The notes beneath the pieces were generated by a model. The model saw only the letters and a list, made by a program, of their open reading frames with translations, was not told the DNA's origin and made no database searches. A stretch of 64,000 nt of DNA from assembly GCA_022565395.1 (NCBI GenBank), contig JAIUMV010000014.1, positions 28,342-92,341 of the forward strand, read 5' to 3'. The stretch is from Marinobacter sp. Its GTDB lineage: Bacteria > Pseudomonadota > Gammaproteobacteria > Pseudomonadales > Oleiphilaceae. The position numbers and the translations under genes were made by a program. This document shows positions 8,808 to 16,524 of the stretch, in pieces. Numbering within the stretch: the stretch's first letter is position 1; each line of letters starts with the position of its first letter.

Positions 8808-9671
8808 TTACTCCTGGAATACCAGGCCAGAGAACTTGTCCGAGCCGAGTATCTCCACACACTCCATCACCACATCCCCTGTTACTTGACCAAACGGCAC
8901 GCTGAACACCACCTGGTCACTGTAGTTGGCCAGAATGCGCGACTCCGTACTCTCCCGGAAAGGCGGTGCATTCACAATAATGCAGCGGTCCGGATAACGG
9001 TCGTGCAACTCGCTCATCAGTTCCCGCATACGCGATGCAGAAAACAACTCAACCGCCGATGACGCCTGAGTGCCGGACGGGATCACACTGAGGCGGTCGA
9101 TGCCGCTGGGGTAGAGAATGTCGGAAATTTTGAGATTTTTGTCGGCCACGTAATCCGTCACTCCGTAACTGAGGTGCGCGGATACCAGTTGTTCAAGGTC
9201 GCTGCCGTGGGGATTGCAGTCCACCAGCAGGGCCGCTGTTTGAGCATCCAGCGAAAAAGCCACTGCCAGATTAAACGCTGTCAGGCATGACGAATCGTTA
9301 CGCCCCAGGGACGACACCATGACGGCAAAATTCTTATCACCCGCTTTCTTCCGAAGCTGGATACGTACCTCCCGGTAGGCATCCAGAATGGCTTTGTTGG
9401 GCATGCCGGGATAGATGATTTTGCGGTCCCGAAGCTGGTCACGGGAGAGCGGACGCGGATTGGCAATCTGCGTCAGGGAAACCGACGGATCGTAAACCGT
9501 GGGAGGCAGATCCGGCGTATCCTTGGGCGCGTTGGTCCAATGCTGATGCCCGGCAAAAGGCCGCTCTTTGCGGAAACCTTCTTCAGCCTTGGCCTCACCC
9601 GCTTGCTGGGACTCCAGGCGCAGTCGCTCCTGCTCTTTCAGTAGGGCGTTGTACAGCTTGCCATTATCCAT
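8808..9671 (-). CDS. BY-kinase-like XrtA-associated protein with degenerate nucleotide motifs
   Basis: About 287 residues from the ATG at 9671, which has GGAGGT just upstream and overlaps the chain-length gene stop by 8 bases. Position and overall pattern (PNKAILDAYREVRIQLR before the core, LLVDCNPHGSDLE after it, LSVIPSGTQASSAVELFSASRM) match the XrtA-associated tyrosine autokinase family. However, the expected P-loop at 119-130 reads VSSLGRNDSSCL with no GKT/S lysine, the Walker-B-like strand reads IIVNAPP (231-237) with Asn where Asp is usual, and there is no tyrosine cluster at the C-terminus. Walker A' (LLVDCN, 148-153) is kept. It is probably a catalytically inactive regulator or scaffold for the chain-length protein. 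Confidence 0.82.
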   Translation of the reverse strand: MDNGKLYNALLKEQERLRLESQQAGEAKAEEGFRKERPFAGHQHWTNAPKDTPDLPPTVYDPSVSLTQIANPRPLSRDQLRDRKIIYPGMPNKAILDAYREVRIQLRKKAGDKNFAVMVSSLGRNDSSCLTAFNLAVAFSLDAQTAALLVDCNPHGSDLEQLVSAHLSYGVTDYVADKNLKISDILYPSGIDRLSVIPSGTQASSAVELFSASRMRELMSELHDRYPDRCIIVNAPPFRESTESRILANYSDQVVFSVPFGQVTGDVVMECVEILGSDKFSGLVFQE

Positions 9672-11238
9672 TGGCACCTCCGCCAAACAGACCGGTCAGG
9701 CGATTTATGATCTGCTCCGGCTGGATACCCATGATGCTGAATACCAGAACGGACATGTAGCCAACCATAAACACCACCAGCACGAGACCCACGATAATGA
9801 CATCCGGCCTCAACATGCGGTCTTTCCAGGTACTGTTGTAGTGGGGAATGGAAGCCAGTACCGGCACGCCCTCAGGCAGCGCGTTATTGAGCGCGCGCAC
9901 TGACCGTACCCGCTGATCAAACAGCACCAGGGCCACCAGCAAGCCCAATACCATGCCACTGCCCAGGAAGGGCCCGGCAAGCCCCACCTGATGAAGCTGC
10001 AGCCCGTCCCACCGGGTGGGATAAGAGGCCGGCTCAAGAATACGGTAACTCACACCTTCACCCTGTGCGTCCAGGGTCATGGACAGACGGGCGCGTTCGC
10101 GGCGTTGCAGCATATCTTCATACACGCCTTTGGTAACATTGTAGTCACGGGTCAGTTCCGCCAGCTGGGCCTGATTGGCAGCCACCCGCTCAGACCGGGC
10201 GAAAGCCTCTTCGAGCAAGCGCTCCAGTGAGGCCAGACGATTGCCCTGTACTTCAAGCCGGGTACGGGCGTCGGCCTGCTTGAGCATCAGGCTCTCGTAG
10301 ACAGGGTTTTCCATCAACTCGGCCACTTCGCCTTCACGTTCTCCGCCTTGTCCGGCCGCAATCTGCTGACGGAGTTCGTCAATCTGATTCTGCACCGCCA
10401 TGACATCCGGGTGCCGGTCATGATAACGCAGGCGCAGGGTGGACAAATCCTGGTTGAGGGCCGCTAACCGACGCTCAGCGGTTGACACACCCTGGCTGAC
10501 GACGACCCGGCGCATGGGCGATTCGTTCGCCAACTGCTGAGCGGTCAGGCGAAGCTCTGATTCTGTCTGCTGAATTTCCAGCTTTAGGTTTTCAATGGAT
10601 GAGCGCAGGGTTTCGATACGCGCCCGTACCGCGGCCTCAGTACCGTCCTGGTTGGCCTGATTAAACTCCTTGAGGCGATTTTCTGCGACTTCCAACTGGC
10701 GCTGGTAACTACGCACCTGGGAGTCGATAAACTCGAAGGCACCCTGACTTTCAGCGCGTTTCTGGCGCGCAGAGCGCTCGACAAAGCGGGTGATGGCGGC
10801 ACTCACTACCTGAAATGACTGGTCCGGGTCACCGCTGCCGTAGCTGACTTCAAGAAAGTTGCGATTGGTGATGCGCAGGCGTAGCTGGTTGCGTAATGAA
10901 TTGATGACGTTGGTACGATGCTGGTCACTCTCTGTGCCTCTCAGCAAGCGGGTATCCAGCGCGACCTGCTCAAGGAAACTACGGTTTTGAAAGAGCTCAC
11001 GAGCTTCGTTGATACGGTCTATCGGGGTTACCTCAGCCTGCCCTCGCAGCAGCGGCTGCAGCAAGGTGGACTGCTCCGCATAGAGCACCGCCTGAGAGGT
11101 ATAGCTTTTCGGTGTCGCGTAACCAAACGCCATCACGCCGGCCGTCACCAGCATAAAGACCACCGCGGCCAGCACTCGATACCGATACAGCTCAAGACGC
11201 ACCGCCTTGATGGTATCAAGAACAAACTGCAGGTCCAT
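9664..11238 (-). CDS. XrtA system polysaccharide chain length determinant (Wzz/GNVR type)
   Basis: A 524-residue inner-membrane protein with a short cytoplasmic start, a first membrane helix at about 20-41 (VLAAVVFMLVTAGVMAFGYA), a long periplasmic part and a second helix near 480-505 (IIVGLVLVVFMVGYMSVLVF). The periplasmic part has Wzz sequence at about 45-150 (SYTSQAVLYAEQS, NRNFLEVSYGSGDPDQSFQ) and heptad-rich coiled coil from about 165 to 390. It controls polymer length and, with the export lipoprotein and the kinase-like protein, forms the polysaccharide co-polymerase/export complex. It overlaps the export gene stop by 1 bp (TAATG) and the kinase-like gene by 8 bp, so the trio is tightly coupled. 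Confidence 0.92.
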   Translation of the reverse strand: MDLQFVLDTIKAVRLELYRYRVLAAVVFMLVTAGVMAFGYATPKSYTSQAVLYAEQSTLLQPLLRGQAEVTPIDRINEARELFQNRSFLEQVALDTRLLRGTESDQHRTNVINSLRNQLRLRITNRNFLEVSYGSGDPDQSFQVVSAAITRFVERSARQKRAESQGAFEFIDSQVRSYQRQLEVAENRLKEFNQANQDGTEAAVRARIETLRSSIENLKLEIQQTESELRLTAQQLANESPMRRVVVSQGVSTAERRLAALNQDLSTLRLRYHDRHPDVMAVQNQIDELRQQIAAGQGGEREGEVAELMENPVYESLMLKQADARTRLEVQGNRLASLERLLEEAFARSERVAANQAQLAELTRDYNVTKGVYEDMLQRRERARLSMTLDAQGEGVSYRILEPASYPTRWDGLQLHQVGLAGPFLGSGMVLGLLVALVLFDQRVRSVRALNNALPEGVPVLASIPHYNSTWKDRMLRPDVIIVGLVLVVFMVGYMSVLVFSIMGIQPEQIINRLTGLFGGGANG

Positions 11239-11876
11239 TAGAGCTCACCTCTGAACAGCTGTTTGCGGGGAACGCTGATGACGTCGCCCGGCTGCAACAG
11301 GAAATTGCTGCTCATGTCGCCTTTATTGAGGATGCCATCAAGGTCCAGGCGATAGCTGGCGTACCCGCCGGCTGTTGTCATACGATGAAGCTGGGCCCGT
11401 TTGGGTGCCGCGAAGTCAGTGACGCCGCCGGCCTGCAGCACCAGGTCCAGTACGGTCATACCCGAGCGATGATTGATAGACAACTGCGACCCCACCTGAC
11501 CGGTAACCCTGACCCGGTCGCGATACTCTTTGCTCACCGGACTGGTAACCATGACGGTGACTTCGGGGTTGCGGACGAGTTCACCCAGGGCCTCGCGGAT
11601 TTCCGCGGCCAGCTCCTCAGGCCGTTTGTTCTCGGCAGAGACATCCCCCATCAGCGGCATGGAGATGGCACCGTCAGGGCGTACCACAATGTTGTGACTC
11701 AATTCCGGATTACGCCAGACGTGGATCGACAGGGTGTCACCGATGCCAATGCGATAGGGCTCAGCTTCAAGGTTCATCATGGGAGGCTGACCATTGCCTG
11801 CCAGCGGAGCGCTGGCACAGCCGGCAAACAGCACCAGCATGGCCGCCAAACCCAATAAACGTGTGACTGTTTTCAT
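11238..11876 (-). CDS. XrtA system exopolysaccharide export lipoprotein (Wza-like)
   Basis: A 212-residue protein with a lipoprotein signal: hydrophobic segment, then LFAGC with the lipidated cysteine at 20. The mature part starts the polysaccharide export domain (YRIGIGDTLSIHVWRNPELS, VVRPDGAISMPLMGDV) and continues with a SLBB-type stretch (VRVTGQVGSQLSINHRSGMTVLDLVLQAGG) and FLLQPGDVISVP. It is much shorter than E. coli Wza, as usual for XrtA-type export proteins, and would form or plug the outer-membrane export pore together with the beta-barrel protein downstream. It overlaps the chain-length gene by 1 bp and follows the sugar transferase gene by 27 bp. Confidence 0.92.
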   Translation of the reverse strand: MKTVTRLLGLAAMLVLFAGCASAPLAGNGQPPMMNLEAEPYRIGIGDTLSIHVWRNPELSHNIVVRPDGAISMPLMGDVSAENKRPEELAAEIREALGELVRNPEVTVMVTSPVSKEYRDRVRVTGQVGSQLSINHRSGMTVLDLVLQAGGVTDFAAPKRAQLHRMTTAGGYASYRLDLDGILNKGDMSSNFLLQPGDVISVPRKQLFRGEL

Positions 11877-11903
11877 ATGCCAACCCTTCAGCGATAGGTA
11901 CGC

Positions 11904-13310
11904 CTAGCGTACACCCTTGCCCAACAGAACCACTTCCACTGTCTGTATCATAATCAGGAAATCCATCAGCAGACTATGATTCTTTGAATAGTAGAGATCG
12001 TATTCCAGCTTGCCCCGCGCATCCTCCACTGACGCGCCATAGGGGTACTTCAGCTGCGCCCAGCCCATGAGGCCCGGTTTAACGTAATGCCGGGTGTCAT
12101 AGAAGGGAATTTTCTCCTTCAGCTCGGAGACAAATTCCGGACGCTCCGGGCGTGGCCCGACAATACTCATTTCGCCTTTTATGACATTCCACAACTGGGG
12201 CAGTTCATCCAGCCGTGTGTTACGGATAAAGGCACCTACCCGCGTAATACGGTTGTCATTGGCTTGCGCCCAGCGGGCCTTGCCATCCTTTTCAGCATCC
12301 TGCCGCATACTACGAAACTTGTAGATCTTGAATTCCTTGCCCAACATGCCAATGCGGGTCTGGCTGTAGAGAATCGGCCGTCCGGTTTCCAGAAACACCG
12401 CCAACGCCGTGAGTATGATGAACGGCAGCATAACCACCAGCAGCGTCAGACTGATGACAAGGTCAACCAGTCGCTTGCTGTAATTCCGAGCCTTGGAGGC
12501 CTTGAAGCCTTCAGAGAACAGGATCCAGGATGGGTGCACCAGGTCCAGCTTGGCTTTTTTCAGCTCACGCTCATAAAACGAAATCGCGTCAGTGACTTCG
12601 ATGCCGCGCAGTTTGCACTCCATCAACTCCGGCACCGGCAACCAGCCACCCTCGGTACGACGGCGCTCCTGTTGGGCGACAACAATTTCAGAGATGCGGT
12701 TTTCCTTGCAGAAACTGTAGAGATCATAGGGCACAGGCAACAGGTGCTGACTGTCCACCCGCACATTGGCGGAATCAGGAATACAGCCCAGCAAACGAAT
12801 GCCAAAGGCTTTCAGGTTGCTCTGGTATTCCGTCATCAGGGAGGAGGCAAAGTCACCGCTGCCAAAAATAATCACTCTGCGCACCAGTTGTTCGGAATCC
12901 ACCAGTCGCAAAAAAACCAGACGAATAACAATCACCAGCATGGAGGCGAACAGCACCGACCAGAACAGGTTACCGCTGCCGGGATCAATCACCGGGATAA
13001 ACAGATACAACACGGTGAGGCCCAACCCACCGACAAAGCAGTAGGCCACCAGGGTACGGAAAAACATCGCCGCGATGCCTTCCTGCACCATGGCGAGGTA
13101 GACGCCCATGGCCAGGGTGCCACAGCTCAGCACAGCGGCAAACACCGCTGTAGAGACAAGATCAGTCGGCATCGGGGGGTGACTCAGGCCCACCAAGGCA
13201 AAAAACACTGTCAGCAGGTAAAAGACCGACAACAATGCCGCAAACTCAATTGCAGCAAGGGCAAGGTAGGGAATGTGCAGGTAGTGCTTTCTGAATCTAA
13301 TGTACGACAC
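11904..13310 (-). CDS. XrtA/PEP-CTERM system undecaprenyl-phosphate sugar transferase
   Basis: A 468-residue polyprenyl-phosphate sugar-1-phosphate transferase. The start is a GTG at 13310 with AAGGAAG about 6 bases upstream. Four or five membrane helices fill roughly residues 12-135, a Rossmann-like segment follows (VRRVIIFGSGDFASSLM), and the C-terminal catalytic domain contains KFRSMRQDAEKDG, TRLDELPQLWNVIKGEMS, VGPRPERPEF and KPGLMGWAQL, the standard bacterial sugar transferase signature. It loads the first sugar onto undecaprenyl phosphate and so starts repeat-unit assembly. It is the first gene of the core operon; the 317-bp gap to the divergent deacetylase should hold its promoter. Confidence 0.93.
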   Translation of the reverse strand: MSYIRFRKHYLHIPYLALAAIEFAALLSVFYLLTVFFALVGLSHPPMPTDLVSTAVFAAVLSCGTLAMGVYLAMVQEGIAAMFFRTLVAYCFVGGLGLTVLYLFIPVIDPGSGNLFWSVLFASMLVIVIRLVFLRLVDSEQLVRRVIIFGSGDFASSLMTEYQSNLKAFGIRLLGCIPDSANVRVDSQHLLPVPYDLYSFCKENRISEIVVAQQERRRTEGGWLPVPELMECKLRGIEVTDAISFYERELKKAKLDLVHPSWILFSEGFKASKARNYSKRLVDLVISLTLLVVMLPFIILTALAVFLETGRPILYSQTRIGMLGKEFKIYKFRSMRQDAEKDGKARWAQANDNRITRVGAFIRNTRLDELPQLWNVIKGEMSIVGPRPERPEFVSELKEKIPFYDTRHYVKPGLMGWAQLKYPYGASVEDARGKLEYDLYYSKNHSLLMDFLIMIQTVEVVLLGKGVR

Positions 13311-13627
13311 GCATTACTTCCTTGTCGCCTCTCTGGACATGCTGAACGCTGAAAAAGGGCGCAAGACACCCTGCCTTTCCTGGCACCCTGGTGATTCGAC
13401 ATCCCACAGGACTTACAGCGACCGTTAAGGAAACTATTTGGTAACTTTCCGATCTTCTATTGTGCGCTCTGAGATGATCAATCTCAACCGTAATGTATCT
13501 TCCTGTAACAGAGTTTTGCAGCATTTATCAATTCAGGCCGCCTGGACAGGAAAATTGCGTTGTTTTTGTAACATCAGTAGGTGAAAATTTGACTACTGCG
13601 AATTAAGCCCAACGGAAGGAATCCGCA
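13311..13627. other. Divergent intergenic region between the EPS core operon and deacetylase operon
   Basis: This 317-bp stretch separates two divergent EPS transcription units and holds no supportable gene. It is AT-richer than its neighbours, especially 13430-13600, as expected for promoters. I found no sigma-54 element with correct spacing on either strand and no clear inverted repeat. The Shine-Dalgarno AAGGAAG of the sugar transferase and AACGGAAGG of the deacetylase lie at its two ends. Confidence 0.6.
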
Positions 13628-14545
13628 ATGGTAGCTACGCCGGACACATCGCAAGATCAAACCCTGCACGCCATGAGCATTGATGTGGAGGACTACTTTC
13701 ATGTAGCCGCCCTGTCCAATGTCATCACTCCGGCGGACTGGCCCAAGCTGCCCTCCCGGGTTGAGCGCAACACAGAGCAATTGCTTGAGCTGTTTGGTCG
13801 CCATCGCGTCAAAGCCACGTTCTTTGTGCTGGGCTGGGTCGCGGAACGTCATCCGGCGCTGATCCGGCGGCTGGCGGATGAGGGCCACGAAATTGCCTCC
13901 CATGGCTACAGCCATCAGCTCATTTACAACCAGAGCCCTGAGGTGTTCCGGGAGGAAACCCAGCGCTCCAAGGCGCTGCTGGAAGATATTATCCAGAAGC
14001 CGGTCACCGGCTACCGGGCTGCCAGTTACTCCATCACGAAAGACTCTCTGTGGGCACTGGATATTCTGGCGGAGTTGGGCTTCAGCTGGGACTCCAGCAT
14101 ATTCCCCATTCGCCATGACCGCTACGGCATCCCCGACTCCCCGCGCGCGCCCTACACTATTGAAACCAGCAGTGGCGCAAGCTTGCGCGAATTCCCCCTG
14201 ACCACAGCGCGAGTGTTTGGCCTCAGCGTGCCCGCCGCTGGCGGCGGTTACTTCCGGCAGTTTCCTTACCCGCTGTTTCGGTACCTGTTCCAGCGGGCGT
14301 CTGAGGGCGGGCGAAATCCGCAGATGTTCTATCTGCACCCCTGGGAAATCGACCCAGACCAACCGCGCTACAACAACGCCAGTTGGTTCTCCCGCTTCCG
14401 TCACTACACCAATCTCGACAAGTGCTACGGCCGGCTTGAACGCCTGCTGACGGACTTCCGTTTTGGCACCGTGACCGAGAGCTATAATGCCTATGAGCCG
14501 GCCCGTACCATCGTCCGGCAGAATGAAATGATCAAACTGGCCTGA
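13628..14545 (+). CDS. XrtA system polysaccharide deacetylase (NodB fold, DUF3473)
   Basis: A 305-residue NodB-type deacetylase of the XrtA group. The catalytic strand SIDVEDYFHV lies at 17-26 (D19, E21, D22), and the second metal motif SHGYSHQ puts histidines at 92 and 96. GYRAASYSIT, LGFSWDSSIFPIRHDRYG and YLHPWEIDPDQPR match the family, the last lying in the C-terminal DUF3473 part. It likely N-deacetylates the exopolysaccharide or its precursor. There is no signal peptide. AAGGA lies 8 bp before the ATG. The stop overlaps the start of the ATPase gene by 1 bp (TGATG). It differs from the walW-type deacetylase at 6010-7005, so the locus carries two unrelated deacetylases. Confidence 0.93.
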   Translation: MVATPDTSQDQTLHAMSIDVEDYFHVAALSNVITPADWPKLPSRVERNTEQLLELFGRHRVKATFFVLGWVAERHPALIRRLADEGHEIASHGYSHQLIYNQSPEVFREETQRSKALLEDIIQKPVTGYRAASYSITKDSLWALDILAELGFSWDSSIFPIRHDRYGIPDSPRAPYTIETSSGASLREFPLTTARVFGLSVPAAGGGYFRQFPYPLFRYLFQRASEGGRNPQMFYLHPWEIDPDQPRYNNASWFSRFRHYTNLDKCYGRLERLLTDFRFGTVTESYNAYEPARTIVRQNEMIKLA

Positions 14546-15636
14546 TGGCCTTGGAATGCTTTATGTACCTTGAACACTTTGGCCTGCACCGCCACCCCTT
14601 CCGTATAACGCCGGAAGACGACTTCATTTATATGAGCCAGCAGCACTCGCGGGCCTATGTTTACATGTCGTCTGCCATCTGGAGTTCGGAAGGTTTTGTT
14701 GCTATCAGCGGTGAGGTGGGTTCAGGTAAAACAACCCTGCTGCGCAAGACCATCCGCAGCCTGGAGGGCAACCTCAAACTGCTGCATATTTCCTACACCA
14801 AGGTGGACTCCCAGGGTTTGTTCAGCCTGATCGTCAAACAGGCCGGGCTGGAGCCCGAAAACGACACCAAGACAGCCCTGCTGTTCAGCATCATGGACTA
14901 TCTGCAGAAGATGGCAGAGCAAGGCACCCCGGTGGTTCTTGCGGTTGATGAAGCGCAGAACCTGACCCGCGATAACCTTGAAGATATCCGCATGCTGGCA
15001 GGGCTGGAGAATCTCGGCGGCCCGTCCATGCGGGTGATTCTGCTGGGGCAGCCGGAGCTGAAAGACCACATCACTGCCATTCCTCAACTGGCTCAGCGGG
15101 TCAAACTGTTCTTCCACCTGGAAGGCCTGTCCCTCAAGGAAGTATCCGAGTACATCGACTACCGTTTGCTGGTGGCCGGCCACGGTGGCAACCGTCTGTT
15201 TGATGAAGGCACCGTTAAGGACATCTACGAACTCAGCCAGGGCATTCCACGACTGATCAACAAGATCTGTGATGCAATGATGCTGTGCGCCTACTCGGAA
15301 GACCGCCCTTTCATTGACCCCAATGACCTGCGGGAAATCCGTCATGAGGTGCTGGGGGAAGAGACCCCAAGCCAGAAGAAAAAACGCGGCCAGACCAAGG
15401 CAAAGACACCAGCCGCGCAACCTATGCCCGTTGAGCCGGGCCAAGGCCTGAGCAACGACGCACTCGGACGCATTGCTGCCGCGCTGGAGGGCATTGACCA
15501 CAAGCTAGGGGAGCTGCTCATGCGGCAAGCCGAGTCGGGGCAGCAAGACGGGGGCGAAACTGTAGAAGACGCCCTTAGCGCCTACGGCACATCTGCACCT
15601 TTGGGGCTGGAGACGTTGTTTCGGTACAAGAAATAG
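14545..15636 (+). CDS. XrtA/PEP-CTERM system-associated ATPase (GspA/ExeA-like AAA)
   Basis: A 363-residue AAA-type ATPase. It begins with the ExeA-like pattern MYLEHFGLHRHPFRITPEDDF (first Met of that stretch at 14563, a likely alternative start), has Walker A GEVGSGKTT at 56-64, Walker B VVLAVDEAQNL near 130-140, and GQPELKDHI and GIPRLINKICD as sensor regions. The last 90 residues are low in complexity (KKKRGQTKAKTPAAQP) and likely flexible. XrtA loci regularly encode this protein; its role is unknown but probably links ATP hydrolysis to assembly of the envelope machinery. It is coupled to the deacetylase by a 1-bp overlap, and its end abuts the second repeat array. Confidence 0.92.
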   Translation: MALECFMYLEHFGLHRHPFRITPEDDFIYMSQQHSRAYVYMSSAIWSSEGFVAISGEVGSGKTTLLRKTIRSLEGNLKLLHISYTKVDSQGLFSLIVKQAGLEPENDTKTALLFSIMDYLQKMAEQGTPVVLAVDEAQNLTRDNLEDIRMLAGLENLGGPSMRVILLGQPELKDHITAIPQLAQRVKLFFHLEGLSLKEVSEYIDYRLLVAGHGGNRLFDEGTVKDIYELSQGIPRLINKICDAMMLCAYSEDRPFIDPNDLREIRHEVLGEETPSQKKKRGQTKAKTPAAQPMPVEPGQGLSNDALGRIAAALEGIDHKLGELLMRQAESGQQDGGETVEDALSAYGTSAPLGLETLFRYKK

Positions 15637-15639
15637 CGA

Positions 15640-16265
15640 GGCTAGCGAAGCGTTGCTTCGCGTGTTTTCTCACCCTCAGCCAAAACCGCGGACGCCCCAC
15701 GAGTGCCTGACCCGTCGCACGACTCAAGAGCCCCTCTCCCTTGAGGGGAGAGGGGTTGGGGTGAGGGTGGCTAGCGCGCCCCGCAAGGGGCAGCATTATC
15801 CAAGTAAAGCATCACACGGCAGTGCTGACGAAGCGTTGCTTCGTATGTTTTTTCACCCTCACCCTACCCTCTCCCCTCAAGGGAGAGGGAATATACAACT
15901 GCGAACCCCTGACCCTTCACACGGTTCAAGAACCCCTCTCCCTTGAGGGGAGAGGGGTTGGGGTGAGGGTGGCTAGCGCGCCCCGCAAGGGGCAGCATTA
16001 TCCAAGCGAAGCACCACACCGCAGTGCTGACGAAGCGTTGCTTCGTATGTTTTTTCACCCTCACCCTACCCCGCTCCGCGCCCCGGCCTGCCGCATAGCG
16101 GCAGTCGTTCCGGCGGGTGAAGCGTTGCTTCACTCTTCCGCCTACACCCCCTCAAGGGAGAGGGAACAAAACTCAAAAAAACCCCTGGCCTGCTACGTTC
16201 CGGCGGGCGAAGCGTTGCTTCACTTTTCCGCCTACACCCCCTCGAGGCAGAGGGAATAAAAACCC
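15640..16265. repeat. Second palindromic repeat array, with tandem duplications
   Basis: No gene is supported between 15637 and the porin start at 16525. The first 620 bases are repeats of the same type as at 7030-7490. A unit of about 202 bp starting CCCCTCTCCCTTGAGGGG occurs at 15731-15932 and again from 15933, diverging near 16070. A second tandem unit of 90 bp (GTTCCGGCGGG..GAAGCGTTGCTTC) begins at 16107 and 16197. The GAAGCGTTGCTTC palindrome occurs at least five times. 16056-16117 is nearly the reverse complement of 7288-7357. After 16265 the sequence is ordinary and leads into the porin promoter. Short open frames here are only translated repeats. Confidence 0.88.
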
Positions 16266-16387
16266 TAAGCCATCTAACGCACCATTTTCGATGCACCAAT
16301 GCAGCGCAGAGCACCGTTTCGGTGCGCAACTTGCTGCTTGCCGCAAGCAGAAAGACACAACTCACTGTTTTTAAAATGAAATAAAAA

Positions 16388-16405
16388 TTGGCACGGCACC
16401 TGCTA
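16388..16405 (+). promoter_or_regulatory. Sigma-54 promoter for the porin gene
   Basis: TTGGCACG-GCAC-CTGCTA fits the sigma-54 consensus TTGGCACG-N4-TTGCT with one mismatch. The invariant GG (16390-16391) and GC (16402-16403) are separated by exactly 10 bases. Transcription should start about 12 bases past the GC, near 16414, about 110 bp before the porin ATG. An enhancer-binding activator would be needed; XrtA systems often have the PrsK/PrsR pair, which is not in this window. Confidence 0.72.
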
Positions 16406-16524
16406 TTACCATCCTGTGACAATCACGGTGCCCCAGGTGAGGCGCACCCGCCGTGTCAAATACGAAGAATATTCAAAAGCGTGCGCTGTTGAAGCGCTGT
16501 ACTAAATATCCGGGAGAGTCATCC

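Noticed and set aside
8808..9671. Calling the kinase-like gene a pseudogene
   Set aside because: The frame is full length with normal overlaps, ribosome site and codon use; only the catalytic motifs are altered.
12087..13352. 421-codon plus-strand frame over the sugar transferase gene
   Set aside because: Antisense shadow of a gene with intact catalytic motifs; the product is low-complexity His/Gln sequence.
13378..13396. Possible sigma-54 promoter in the EPS divergent region (TGGCACC)
   Set aside because: No GC follows at the required 10-base spacing; a reverse candidate near 13361-13375 and another near 13542 are each off by one base, and sigma-54 spacing is strict.
15640..16265. CRISPR array
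   Set aside because: Repeats are long (about 90 and 202 bp), internally palindromic and unevenly spaced; there are no regular unique spacers and no cas genes.
15653..16422. Several 80-145 codon frames in the repeat array
   Set aside because: They consist of translated palindromic repeats with recurring Pro/Arg/Gly stretches and no start signals.
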